From: Paenibacillus sp.
Lineage (GTDB): Bacteria > Bacillota > Bacilli > Paenibacillales > Paenibacillaceae
Assembly: GCA_023512345.1 (NCBI GenBank)
Contig: JAILZT010000013.1
Span: 94,171-158,170 of the forward strand
Reading direction: 5' to 3'
DNA: 64,000 nt
The position numbers and the translations under genes were made by a program. Below are positions 1-8,929 of the stretch, piece after piece (position 1 is the stretch's first letter; every line of letters begins with the position of its first letter). The notes under the pieces are model-generated. The model had not been told where the DNA came from. It did not search any database and saw only the letters and a program-made list of their open reading frames with translations.

Positions 1-88
1 CTCCTTCGTATAGAAGCGAAATACAGAGAAGAGAACAAAGTAGTTTATGCCGATTGTTAAGAAAAGTTTATACTTTATTAAAAAAACC

Positions 89-116
89 TTGAAAAATTTT
101 CTGCATGAGTTATAAT
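89..116 (+). promoter_or_regulatory. Promoter of tRNA-Arg
   Basis: A -35 box TTGAAA at 89-94 and a perfect -10 box TATAAT at 111-116 are separated by 16 bp. Transcription would begin near 122, about 24 nt before the mature tRNA, which fits a sigma-A promoter driving the tRNA alone. Confidence 0.7.
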
Positions 117-145
117 AAATAACGTTGCCTTAAGTACATACACGT

Positions 146-219
146 GTCCCGGTAGCTCAGCTGGATAGAGCATGCGCCTTCTAAGCGCACGGTCAGGGGT
201 TCGAATCCCTTCCGGGACG
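146..219 (+). tRNA. tRNA-Arg, anticodon TCT
   Basis: The 74-nt sequence folds as a full cloverleaf. The acceptor arms are GTCCCGG (146-152) and CCGGGAC (212-218), with G219 as discriminator. The D-arm carries AGCTCAGCTGGATAGAGC, the anticodon stem TGCGC/GCGCA encloses loop CTTCTAA (anticodon TCT, reading AGA), and the T-loop is TTCGAAT. CCA is not encoded. A near-identical copy lies inverted at 33439-33512; the two differ at one D-arm base (T versus C) and one base at the foot of the T-stem (A versus G). A strong hairpin terminator follows immediately. Confidence 0.96.
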
Positions 220-225
220 TAAATA

Positions 226-254
226 AAACAGCCTTCCTTCGGGAAGGCTGTTTT
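226..254 (+). terminator. Intrinsic terminator of tRNA-Arg
   Basis: The arms ACAGCCTTCC and GGAAGGCTGT flank a TTCG-type loop, preceded by AAAA and followed by TTTT, as in a rho-independent terminator. The same hairpin recurs at about 358-385 and, inverted, downstream of the second tRNA-Arg. Confidence 0.9.
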
Positions 255-336
255 ACGTTAGGGGGGAGAACCCCAAGTGTTCGTTGGAGCCTAAGCTTCG
301 TTAGCCTAATCATCGCAATCCGCCCGAATGGGCGGT

Positions 337-410
337 ATCCCTTCCGGGACGTAAATAAACAGCCTTCCTTCGGGAAGGCTGTTTTACGTTAGGGGGAGAA
401 CCCCAAGGTG
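337..410 (+). repeat. Partial tandem duplicate of tRNA 3' end plus terminator
   Basis: This stretch repeats 205-278 at an offset of 132 bp. It starts inside the tRNA T-arm (ATCCCTTCCGGGACGT), includes the terminator hairpin and ends in GGGGGAGAACCCC. It cannot form a tRNA because the 5' half is missing. The gap between the copies holds a small hairpin CGCCCGAATGGGCG (321-334). A duplicated tRNA 3' end resembles an attachment-site scar, but a simple tandem duplication explains it equally well. Confidence 0.8.
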
Positions 411-637
411 TACAGTAAGTATTCAACTATCGTTCCCCGTCAGCGTAATGCAATCAGTAAAAAGCTTACCCCTACTTACGTTTCACCGCTATGGTTGAAG
501 CGATAAGTTTTAGAGACACCCTTATATTAACCGAGCACACATTTTCGGCGCGTTACAATCTTCCCAATTAGCTTTCAGGAACGCCCGATGCATGAGCGAG
601 CGTGCTGCACTTGAGATAATCATCATATTACTGATCG

Positions 638-1790
638 TCAGTCTGCTATGAATTGTTGTGTTGAATACATGCCTTCCCATTTCTGGCCGTTAGACAGATG
701 GTATTCTCTTTCCATTGAACCATCTGTCCTGGTGTAGTTGATTACAAAGACCTGGCCTGCTTCTATCTGCATCGGGTAGTTATCGTAAGGAAGATAATTG
801 TCCGCTAGTGGAAGGTCTTTGGCATCTTCATAGGCGTCCTCCAATTGCCAAAATTCTCGATAGGCATAATCCTTGAACCCATTCAAATCCTGCTTCCCAA
901 AATACGATGCTACATACTCCTTACCCTGCAAGGTGATGGAATCAACTCTGGATGGCTCAATATCTTTAGCAATCCAGCTCAGGTCCTCAGAATAAATGTT
1001 GTCGCCATAATGCTCCTTTAATTGGTTGGCCATACAAGGGATGGTTTGGGTACTATAATCCAATTCATCAAGCACGGTATGTGCTGAGCCGTAAATCCCC
1101 ATGACGCTCTCGCTGCCCAACTTTCCAAATTCACGGATAAAGTTTTTCGTCATTCTTGTTTTCCCGATATACGTCGTCATCTTTACTGTAATAAAAACGG
1201 CCTTGCTGGATCGCTTCTATTGTTAAAGTATACTCTTCCGTCCCTGTCCGATCGTTTGCCGCAAGATAAGATAAGAAGTGGCTCCCGGTAGTATCATATT
1301 GATGCCCGATGTCTGTGCCGTGGAAAATCGTCTCAGGACACTCGCCTTTTATTTTTTTGTAGAACGCCCTGGTATATGTATTATGACTAGTTGTTCCCTC
1401 CCAATCTTCATAAATCTCCTCCAGAATATCGTCATTGTCCGACTGCATCCATAGATTCAAATATTCGGCGGTAAAATAGGGCATCTCGACGAACAGGTGT
1501 CTCATGCCCTCGTTATGGTAGTATTCAGACCACAATTCAAATTCCTTGTCTATAATCTTGGCTTCCCCATGTGTTTCACCGTACAGATAAATGTTGCCGG
1601 ATACTTGCGTCACCATAGACGTTTCTTTGGTCGGCTGCGCGACCTTACTTGCTGTTTTCCCTGCGGAGGAATTGCTGCAGGCTGCAAGGCTGCCGCCCAC
1701 AAGTGCAACGATCAGGGCAAGCAGCAAAGGGTGTACAAGCATCATTTTCGCTTTGGCTACGCAGGTGAGATTATGGTCATTCATACACAA
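638..1790 (-). pseudogene. Frameshifted lipoprotein, Tiki/TraB/ChaN-like
   Basis: Two overlapping reading frames make one protein of about 380 residues. The N-terminal part (1790 down to about 1145) has a hydrophobic signal and lipobox LAAC, then YLYGETHGEAK and a conserved HLFVEMPYF segment. The C-terminal part (from about 1160 to 638) continues with NFIREFGKLGSESVMGIYGSAHT. GETHG followed later by GSAH is typical of the Tiki/TraB/ChaN/erythromycin-esterase superfamily, whose characterised members include proteases and heme-binding proteins. Removing one A from the A5 run at about 1151-1155 joins the frames (NDENFIREFG), so one base insertion or a sequencing error explains the break. The likely location would be the outer face of the membrane. 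The family is a motif-level call; the function is unknown. Confidence 0.65.
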
Positions 1791-1936
1791 GGATCAACCT
1801 TTCATGTTCATTTCTAAATCCAAAATTAGGTATTCCTTAGCTGATGCGAGATTTCCTGCTATCTCATCTTCAATTCTATAGTACAAATAAACTCGGTTTT
1901 GTTGAAGATTAATTAAAACGTGTCCTTTAGCGCAAC

Positions 1937-1973
1937 GAAGGTAGCCGATCATATAGACCAGCTACCTTCATTT
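1937..1973. other. Stable intergenic hairpin (shared with 10229-10261)
   Basis: GAAGGTAGC (1937-1945) pairs with GCTACCTTC (1961-1969) around a 15-nt loop, followed on the + strand by ATTTTAATTTA. Neighbouring genes are all on the minus strand, so as a terminator it would face the wrong way. A sequence-related hairpin (AAGGCAGC...GCTGTCTT, loop also ending GACCA) follows the merR gene, which suggests a recurring genomic hairpin. Confidence 0.5.
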
Positions 1974-2040
1974 TAATTTAAGCTATTGTTTCCCGTTATT
2001 TTATTAATCTCAAATGGATATAGCACCATACTCGACTTGT

Positions 2041-2367
2041 TCAGACCTTTTCAAATCCATAATCTCTTTCAACCTTACAAACTCTTGTTTTATAAGTGAG
2101 ATACCAATCAGATATACCTTTGCTTTGGGCGACTAAATGTCGTTCGTTTTGTTTCCATTTTTGTATAGCTTCGAGAGAATCCCAATAAGATACAGTAATA
2201 CCTACACCTTCTCTAGCACTTTCTACTCCGAGAAATCCAGGTTGGACGGATGCAAGTTTCACCATTTCATCTGCCATGTCCGCATATTGGTTATCCCCAT
2301 CTGTTCGTTCAGATGTGAAAATCACTGCATAATAAGGTGTTTGTGGTGTTTTAGCAATCTCACTCAT
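2041..2367 (-). CDS. Antibiotic biosynthesis monooxygenase (ABM) domain protein
   Basis: The 108-residue protein has the ABM/EthD ferredoxin-like fold pattern: YYAVIFTSERT as first strand, a helix with ADEMVKLASVQPGFLGVES, then GITVSYWDSLEAIQKWKQNERH. The signature YWDSLEAIQKWK is typical of YqjZ/YczJ-like stand-alone ABM proteins, some of which are small cofactor-free monooxygenases or heme-degrading enzymes. The heme-degradation residues cannot be judged here. The start ATG at 2367 has a clear GGAGGTG ribosome-binding site. It is a single cytoplasmic gene with no operon partner. The substrate is unknown. Confidence 0.8.
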   Translation of the reverse strand: MSEIAKTPQTPYYAVIFTSERTDGDNQYADMADEMVKLASVQPGFLGVESAREGVGITVSYWDSLEAIQKWKQNERHLVAQSKGISDWYLTYKTRVCKVERDYGFEKV

Positions 2368-2454
2368 GACTTCACCTCCGTTTTTTGGTTATTACTATAT
2401 CAATAGTAGTGCATGTAGTATCCTAATGTATAGATTGTTAAACTAACCTCCCCG

Positions 2455-2916
2455 TTAGTTCAAGAACTTACCCAAACAAACACACTCTTCACGATTTAAA
2501 TATTTCCCGTAATTAGTTATTCGCTGAAATCCCATATTTTCATAAAACGAGATTGCCTTTTGATTTACTAATCTTGTTTCTAACCAAATTTTAGTATATC
2601 CAAGATTAAGCGACTGTTTTTCTAGATAGGCCAGAATTGCAGATCCAACCCCGTTTGATTTTGATATGGCAAACATTCTTTTTAGTTCAGCCGTGTTATT
2701 ATCGATTGGACGAATTGCTCCACATCCTAAAGGCTCTCCATCCTGGTTTCGAGCAATAACAAATAACGAACGCGGAACACATACATTTGTAATATCAAAG
2801 GAATTTTCCCCGCTATCTCCAGTAATGGACTTTAAGGTGTCAGATAGTAAATCCATTAGATCTTTTGCATCTTGGGATGTGGGGTCTTCTGCCCGAACAT
2901 TAATATAACTTTGCAT
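2455..2916 (-). CDS. GNAT family N-acetyltransferase
   Basis: At 153 residues it is a typical single GNAT domain. The central strand reads GCGAIRPIDNNTAELKRMFA, the acetyl-CoA-binding turn is SKSNGVGSAILAYLEKQS (a variant of Q/RxxGxG/A), and it ends with IWLETRLVNQKAISFYENMGFQRI, the motif B region where the NxxAxxFYxxxGF pattern is diagnostic. It would transfer an acetyl group from acetyl-CoA to an unknown amine. It is monocistronic and transcribed in the same direction as the ABM gene but separated from it by about 90 bp. Confidence 0.88.
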   Translation of the reverse strand: MQSYINVRAEDPTSQDAKDLMDLLSDTLKSITGDSGENSFDITNVCVPRSLFVIARNQDGEPLGCGAIRPIDNNTAELKRMFAISKSNGVGSAILAYLEKQSLNLGYTKIWLETRLVNQKAISFYENMGFQRITNYGKYLNREECVCLGKFLN

Positions 2917-3017
2917 TCATTCACCCATTCCAATTGTTGTTATGAATTATGAGTATAATTTAAAAATATAGGTATTGTAGTGACCTGTCCGTTAGCTTAA
3001 TAAATCAATTTACTATT

Positions 3018-4880
3018 TTACATTCGAATAGGAGTAGGCAACCCAAGTACCTGAAGCACATCGCCTAAGGTTAGATTAACTCTTGAGGTAAGCCACACGC
3101 GAAACTGGATGGTGGATTCTTCACCCTTTAAGATGGGACACACAGAGTAAAAATTATTGAATAGAGTAGCCAACGTATAAGCATAATTACACAATGTATT
3201 CGGGGTCAGCTCTTTGCTGGCCGAGTATAACGTATCCTCCCAAGTGCTAAGATGTCTCAATAGTGATGACTCTGCTTTTTCTAGTTCTATCGGAAATTGC
3301 GGCAATTTGGTTAGATCGGTTGCTGGAGCTTTACTCAATACACTATTTGCACGAGCAAAGGTGTACATCAGGTACACACCTGTATTCCCGGATATTTCTG
3401 TAGCCTGCCGGAAGTCAAAAATAATCTCCGTCCCCAGATTAAACCGCAGCAGATAATATCTGATCGCAGCTGTGGCGATATCTCGACTGGAAAGACCGCT
3501 TTTATCGGAACGTGAATATTCAACTGTATTCTCCATTAGCTGCACCAGATCAGTCACCTTAACACCGATCCCCTGACGGCCGGACATGGCATATGAGGTT
3601 TTACCATCCGAAATATCTATTCCCAGCTCTGCAGCTGAAGCAGGGCTAAGTGAAACGACGCCATAGCTTACATGATGAAGCTTCTCAGCTTGATCCGTAT
3701 AGCCCAGCACTTGTAAAGCCTGTTTCACCATCTGCTGCGGATATTCCTGTCTATTATCGATGACGTTAATCACGATGTCGGCTTTTCCGTATGGCTTCGG
3801 CTGTCCCGTTAAACCTGTGGTCCATAAACCTGCTGTAAACTCATGGTACGAGAAATCTTTTTCCAGCAACCCGAACTTCCACAGATGATAGGCGATGTCT
3901 TTGGCGGTATACGTTAGAATGCCATTGGAGCGCACAAGCACCTTATCCATACTAAAATCCTCGGAATCCGCGTCGCCATCATCTGCAACTGAGGCTTGCT
4001 TTAGTACCCAGCACCCGTTTAACTTTCCTTCCTTCTCTTGTACAAAAACCGATGTTAGCATAAGCCGCTCGAAAGCCGATGACCAGAAGCCCTCTCTGAC
4101 AATACTACTTTCCCACACGAGGAGGTCATACTCAATTCCGAAATTTTTCATCTCCTCCACATGCTCTCGCACAATCCGTTCAGCAACAAGATTGCCCAGC
4201 CAGGCGTCGTTTCCAGTACCTTTTTCAAGAGCATGTAGAACTGCCGTACGTTTGTTTGTCATTTCCGGATTCCGCGCATATTCCTTGTTAACTCCAGCAT
4301 AGATATCCCAGCAATAGTCGCCAAAACGGGCATGCTCACCCTCAAAAGGTACATTCAGCAGTCCAACCACCGTATCCGCCAGCTGATTCCCAAGATCGTC
4401 TATGTAATTATGGACCTCTACGTTGTACCCTGTTCTTTTCAAAATACGTACCAAAGCATCTCCAATACAAGAGTTTCTTAGGTGCCCGATATGGGCCGAT
4501 TTGTTCGGGTTAATGGAGGTGTGCTCTATGACGGCTTTTTCCCCAGAGGTTGGCGGTAGCTCGAAGGTGCGTCCTGCCCACGCCTGCCAATTAATGTATA
4601 AATTGATGAACCCGGGAGCGACTACTTCGATTTTAACCAGAAGTCTTTCCATGTTGCCCTGCTGTTGAAGATCAGCTTTTACTAGCTCAGCGATAACCAT
4701 AGGTGCTTTGCGTAAAATCTTTGCCAGCTGCATCGCAATACTGCTCGAATAATCGCCATGCTCCAGATTGGCAGGCTGTTCTAATCGAACTGAAATCTCA
4801 TCCGTATAACTAACACTAAGACTTTTTAATACGTTTCTCACGCTTTGTTCCAAATGGCTTTTGATGAGTTGGCTGAACAT
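3018..4880 (-). CDS. argS: Arginyl-tRNA synthetase
   Basis: A class I aminoacyl-tRNA synthetase that charges tRNA-Arg with arginine. The 620 residues contain an N-terminal ArgS additional domain (about 1-95, with EHGDYSSSIAMQLAK), the HIGH motif in NPNKSAHIGHLRNSC (residues 130-133), a KMSK-region equivalent AMSGRQGIG near 431, and a C-terminal DALR anticodon-binding domain ending VLGLPTPIRM. It is somewhat longer than the roughly 556-residue Bacillus form, so it may be a second-type ArgS paralogue. The reading frame runs upstream to 4985, but that part lies in the T-box terminator; ATG 4880 has AGGAGGT 6-7 nt before it and is the start. Expression is controlled by the T-box leader at 4895-5150. 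Confidence 0.93.
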   Translation of the reverse strand: MFSQLIKSHLEQSVRNVLKSLSVSYTDEISVRLEQPANLEHGDYSSSIAMQLAKILRKAPMVIAELVKADLQQQGNMERLLVKIEVVAPGFINLYINWQAWAGRTFELPPTSGEKAVIEHTSINPNKSAHIGHLRNSCIGDALVRILKRTGYNVEVHNYIDDLGNQLADTVVGLLNVPFEGEHARFGDYCWDIYAGVNKEYARNPEMTNKRTAVLHALEKGTGNDAWLGNLVAERIVREHVEEMKNFGIEYDLLVWESSIVREGFWSSAFERLMLTSVFVQEKEGKLNGCWVLKQASVADDGDADSEDFSMDKVLVRSNGILTYTAKDIAYHLWKFGLLEKDFSYHEFTAGLWTTGLTGQPKPYGKADIVINVIDNRQEYPQQMVKQALQVLGYTDQAEKLHHVSYGVVSLSPASAAELGIDISDGKTSYAMSGRQGIGVKVTDLVQLMENTVEYSRSDKSGLSSRDIATAAIRYYLLRFNLGTEIIFDFRQATEISGNTGVYLMYTFARANSVLSKAPATDLTKLPQFPIELEKAESSLLRHLSTWEDTLYSASKELTPNTLCNYAYTLATLFNNFYSVCPILKGEESTIQFRVWLTSRVNLTLGDVLQVLGLPTPIRM

Positions 4881-4894
4881 GTTTTGACCTCCTT

Positions 4895-5150
4895 TAAAAT
4901 ACAAAAAAGCCCTCGTCTCAAAAGAGACGAGGGCTTTAGCGCTCGCGGTACCACTCTCGTTGCTAAACGGGCAAGGTTTAGCCACCTTACAGAATAACGG
5001 CCTTCCGCCGGGACTTCCTACTGTCAGTTCAGAAGTCCATCTCCCGGGTGCGTTTCGTTGCGTGATCTGTACCGGCTTTCACTCTTCCGGCTCGCTGTTC
5101 AACAGATTCGAAGCAACTACTCTCCCGATCATCGATTATATGGATTTTAA
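4895..5150 (-). promoter_or_regulatory. T-box leader (arginine-responsive) of argS
   Basis: On the minus strand the leader carries the canonical T-box TGGTACCGCG (4944-4953), followed by a GC-rich terminator (arms at about 4909-4919 and 4924-4935, then a T run). The upstream half has Stem I features, including GAGAGTAG and an apical AACAGCGAGCCGG...GAAAGCCGG pairing. Uncharged tRNA would pair with the T-box and favour antitermination. CGC in GAAACGCACC is a candidate arginine specifier codon, but I could not fold Stem I to prove its position. The gene context supports arginine. Confidence 0.9.
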
Positions 5151-5187
5151 TTAGTATAACCAATTTCAGACAGAAATCAATAGCAGC

Positions 5188-8100
5188 CTATTGAAGCATC
5201 AGAATTTCCCGGATATCCTGCTCGGTTAAGGTGGACAGGGCCTCTTGACCGGGCTGAATGACTTCATCAATCAGGTTCTTTTTCTTCTGCTGCAGCTCGT
5301 ACATTTTATCCTCCACCGTGCCTTGAGTAACAAGCCGAATGACTTGGACTACATTTTTCTGTCCAATGCGGTGAGCACGGTCAGCAGCTTGCTGCTCTAC
5401 AGCCGGATTCCACCACAAATCATAGAGGATAACGGTGTCTGCTCCCGTAAGATTAAGACCTGTGCCGCCTGCCTTCAAGGAAATCAGGAACAAGTCCCGT
5501 TGCCCTTCATTAAATTGATTGCACAGCTCGACCCGCTGGGAGGCGGGGGTCTGCCCATCCAGATAAAAATACGGGACACCCTGAAGCCCCAGCTCCCGCC
5601 CGATCAGCTTAAGCATCTCGGTGAACTGTGAGAATACAAGCATCCGTTTCCCAGAGCTGCGGCACTCTTCAATAATCTCCAGCAGCTGTTCGAACTTGGC
5701 CGAACTGCCTGTGTAGCCTTCGACGAAAAGGGCAGGGTGGCAGCAGAGCTGGCGCAGACGGGTGAGTCCGGCCAGGATTTTAATCCGGTTGCTGCGGAAA
5801 TCCTCGCCGTTCAAATGCTTGAGGGCTTCCTTCTGCAGTCTGGCAAGATAAGCGACATACAGTTTTTTCTGCTCCGGCAGCAGCTCGGAAGCTTGCAATG
5901 ATTCGATCTTATCCGGCAGCTCTTTCAGCACATCACTCTTAAGCCTGCGCAGCAAAAAAGGTCGTATTCGCTTGGCTACTACTTCCCGAGGAAGGTCGTG
6001 GAAAGCTTTCTTACTGCTAGGGAACAGCACAGGAAATATAGCAGCGTAAATGGACCATAAATCCTCTAGCGCATTTTCTACAGGTGTACCGGTTAGAGCA
6101 AAACGATAGCGGGCTTGTAGCACTCTTACAGCTTGTGCTGTTTGTGTGACGTGATTTTTAATGACTTGTGCTTCATCCAAAATGAGCGTGTGGAATGACT
6201 TCTTAGCATACAGGTCTATATCTCTGCGCAGCAGCGGATAAGAGGTGATAATAACATCAGCCTTCGCTGTATTCCGAAGAATCCGGGTCCGCTCCGTTAG
6301 AGTACCATCAGCAATGACAGCCTTGATCTCCGGTGTGAATTTCTTAAGCTCATTGTGCCAGTTGTAGATGAGTGAGGCCGGTGCGACGATAAGTGCCGGT
6401 TGTCCGCCTTGTCTGATATCTGGCAGTTCAGACAGCAGGAAAGTTATACTTTGCAACGTCTTACCGAGGCCCATATCATCAGCCAATATTCCGCCAAAAC
6501 GATAGTGGGCGAGTGTTTTCAACCACTGAAATCCATACTGCTGATAATCACGAAGGACAGGGACTAGGCTGTCCGGAACAGGGAAATCCAGATTCTCTGG
6601 GTTACGCATATTCGCCAAAAGTTTACGAAGGCCTTTGCCAAGCTTAACCGCATCGCCTTTCTCATCTGCAGCGCTCAGATGCAGCCCCCGCACAAGGGGC
6701 AAAGAGAACTCAGTGCCTTTCAGATCATCTTGACGAATGCCTAACTCATTCATGAAATGCATGATTTCCTGGAATTCTTCGCTTTCCAGTGGCAGCAGCG
6801 AACCATTAGGCAGCCTGTAGTATTTTCGCTTATCCTGAATTGACTTTAGGACGAGTACAACCTCTGACTCCGGAATGCCTTGCATATCGAATTTGAAATC
6901 AAGCCAATCGGTTTTTTCATTCCAGGTAAGCGTTGCTTTGGGCGGAGTCGTCCCGGTTAATACTCTTTCTTTGACGGCGGTGGTGGCGTAAACCTCTAGG
7001 AGTGGCTCTAGAAGGGGGATTTTATGATACAGGAAGTCGTATTCGGCGTCCTCGTTGGTCATAATATATCCACTTTCCGTTTTAGCAAAAAACTCATGCT
7101 CCATAAGCTCCAAAATTTTACGCTCATTCTCACTGTCCCGCATAAGAATAATATCTGTTCCGCGTAAGTGGTTATTGTCATCGACTGGATTAATAATAAT
7201 GTCGCCATATTGGAACTCCAGTCCGGCGAGGAGCCGGTCTCTTACCCGGTCTAGGTAGAGGCGGGCGTGCAGCTTGGTTTGAACAATGCGGTCGGCAATG
7301 GCGTCTGCGATATGTACACGGCCGAGCTTCATCAAACCAGGGATTACCTTATCCATAAAAGGCTCCATTTGCTCAGGTGCAATGCGGACGCCGCCGCTTC
7401 TGGAAGCTCCAATCATTTTTTTCATCTCTGCAAGACGCTTGCATTCCTGAGGGGTCAGCTTTAGCAGCTTTCCTTCCGTTAGAAGGAGCCCGTAGTCCTC
7501 CATGACCGTAATTTTTTCTAAACCCTGTACATCCAATTGATAGCCATTTTCCTCCGCCTGATCGAACTCAAAGCTTAGAGGGGGAGCTTCATTAGAGATT
7601 TGAATGCCTTCGAATAGGTGACCTTCCTGCTGAAAATGAACAGAGTTAGCCGCTGCAAGAGAGGGTAGAAGTGTATCCCAGAAAAAAGGTGGAATTGGCA
7701 GCAGCCGGTCCCCGCCCATACTATTCGTATAAGGTGAGTAGGAACTAACCCCTTGCCGGTACATTTTCTCATTCAAACCAATATCAATGAGCTTCTGAAT
7801 GACAGCATTATCTTCCTTCTGAAAGCTGTGGAGAGCCGGATCATAGATAAAATGTTTGGAGAACTCATAGGCTTCACCCCGGCGGACATGCTCCAGAAAA
7901 TCTCTTATTTTTTGAACAATATATAGACGTTTCGGGCCGACCTTCAATTCAATGCCCAGCATGCTGCTTCCGTAATTATAGGTGAAGGGTTTGCAGATGA
8001 ACTCCACACTTAGGGGCATCCGTATATCCATAAAAGTTCCGGTACCGCTTGGGCGCTGTCGCGTATTTCCAAACATCCCCAACATAGTGTTGACCAACTG

Positions 8101-8544
8101 CTGATCCGTTGTAGAAGCTCCTGCCGTCTGATTTGAATCTGTAAAGGTGCGCGGAGTCAAGACCCCAACTCCATTAGAAGCCACTCCCCTTGTATGGAGA
8201 CTTGAGGCCACCGTCCGACCTTGTGATTCTTGGTTTTGTTCAAGTTCCAGAACATTCACCATCACAGCCGCAATATGCTTACAAAATGGACCCCCGTGGT
8301 AATACGCTGAGCAGGTACATTCCCCACTCACATCTCCATCTCTATCGATACTTACCTTAACATCAACAGATTTGCCCTTGCTGCCCTGAACGACAGCTTC
8401 GTAATCGGAATAATGAGAGTCATCGTCGTCTTCCCCAACATCAATCAGATCAACCCTACCGGTATGATAGTAGACTTGTCCTTGTTCAAAAGCGGACCTG
8501 CCGCACAGCAGCTTAATTACCCGTTCGGACACACTAAAACCCAT
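5188..8544 (-). CDS. SWIM zinc-finger SNF2-family helicase
   Basis: A 1118-residue DNA translocase. Near the N-terminus (about 76-90) is a SWIM zinc motif CTCSAYYHGGPFCKH (CxC...CxH). A long middle region matches the bacterial SNF2-associated domain. The C-terminal motor has motif I DDMGLGKT (about 690), motif II DEAQ (about 790), motif III ALTGTPVENAL, then the second lobe with VFSQFTEML, SLKAGGTGLNL and DRAHRIGQ (about 1055). Such proteins are common in Firmicutes and remodel protein-DNA or RNA-polymerase-DNA complexes; this gene's physiological target is unknown. It is monocistronic with an AAAGGAA ribosome-binding site. Confidence 0.93.
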   Translation of the reverse strand: MGFSVSERVIKLLCGRSAFEQGQVYYHTGRVDLIDVGEDDDDSHYSDYEAVVQGSKGKSVDVKVSIDRDGDVSGECTCSAYYHGGPFCKHIAAVMVNVLELEQNQESQGRTVASSLHTRGVASNGVGVLTPRTFTDSNQTAGASTTDQQLVNTMLGMFGNTRQRPSGTGTFMDIRMPLSVEFICKPFTYNYGSSMLGIELKVGPKRLYIVQKIRDFLEHVRRGEAYEFSKHFIYDPALHSFQKEDNAVIQKLIDIGLNEKMYRQGVSSYSPYTNSMGGDRLLPIPPFFWDTLLPSLAAANSVHFQQEGHLFEGIQISNEAPPLSFEFDQAEENGYQLDVQGLEKITVMEDYGLLLTEGKLLKLTPQECKRLAEMKKMIGASRSGGVRIAPEQMEPFMDKVIPGLMKLGRVHIADAIADRIVQTKLHARLYLDRVRDRLLAGLEFQYGDIIINPVDDNNHLRGTDIILMRDSENERKILELMEHEFFAKTESGYIMTNEDAEYDFLYHKIPLLEPLLEVYATTAVKERVLTGTTPPKATLTWNEKTDWLDFKFDMQGIPESEVVLVLKSIQDKRKYYRLPNGSLLPLESEEFQEIMHFMNELGIRQDDLKGTEFSLPLVRGLHLSAADEKGDAVKLGKGLRKLLANMRNPENLDFPVPDSLVPVLRDYQQYGFQWLKTLAHYRFGGILADDMGLGKTLQSITFLLSELPDIRQGGQPALIVAPASLIYNWHNELKKFTPEIKAVIADGTLTERTRILRNTAKADVIITSYPLLRRDIDLYAKKSFHTLILDEAQVIKNHVTQTAQAVRVLQARYRFALTGTPVENALEDLWSIYAAIFPVLFPSSKKAFHDLPREVVAKRIRPFLLRRLKSDVLKELPDKIESLQASELLPEQKKLYVAYLARLQKEALKHLNGEDFRSNRIKILAGLTRLRQLCCHPALFVEGYTGSSAKFEQLLEIIEECRSSGKRMLVFSQFTEMLKLIGRELGLQGVPYFYLDGQTPASQRVELCNQFNEGQRDLFLISLKAGGTGLNLTGADTVILYDLWWNPAVEQQAADRAHRIGQKNVVQVIRLVTQGTVEDKMYELQQKKKNLIDEVIQPGQEALSTLTEQDIREILMLQ

Positions 8545-8613
8545 CGTAAGGTTCCTTTCTTATACCTGAAAATTTAAATATCCAGCACACAATATAAATC
8601 CTATCATAACAGA

Positions 8614-8922
8614 ACACCTATACGCTTAAAAGGTAACATAGAGGCTATAACTGAACTATATCAACGGCGTGCAGACCTAGTCTACAGACTTTGTTTTATA
8701 TACTTGAAAAATCCGGTTGATGTTGAAGACGCTGGTCAATATGAAAAAGCTTGCCTTATGGTAACCACTCGAAATTACTGTAAAGACGTGATTGAAAATG
8801 GGTGGACAACCCGTCGTGTGTCATTAGAGGCTTTGCCAGAAGTTGTTTCTTGGAATGGTGTTGAACTCCAGCAAGGTAGTTGCAAAACTGCTTGGTTACC
8901 GGGAAGGACAGAAGGCCGTTAA
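8614..8922 (+). pseudogene. ECF sigma factor remnant
   Basis: Reading from about 8617 gives RLKGNIEAITELYQRRADLV followed by YRLCFIYLKNPVDVEDA, which is the region 2 signature of ECF (sigma-70 family) factors (usual form LYxRxADMVYRLCFxYLKNPxDAEDAVQ). It then jumps directly to YEKACLMVTTRNYCKDVI...RRVSLEALPE, normally found about 25 residues further on, so an internal stretch (core-binding loop and QDTF region) is deleted. No start codon lies between the upstream in-frame stop (8575) and region 2. Region 4 (the -35-binding helix) is missing, the frame ending at 8922. This is a degraded regulator, not a working gene. Confidence 0.72.
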
Positions 8923-8929
8923 GCCCCAT

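Noticed and set aside
110..313. 67-residue ORF across the tRNA
   Set aside because: It reads through the tRNA and its terminator.
1497..1881. Plus-strand ORFs opposite the lipoprotein
   Set aside because: Antisense to a clear coding frame; no ribosome-binding site or motif.
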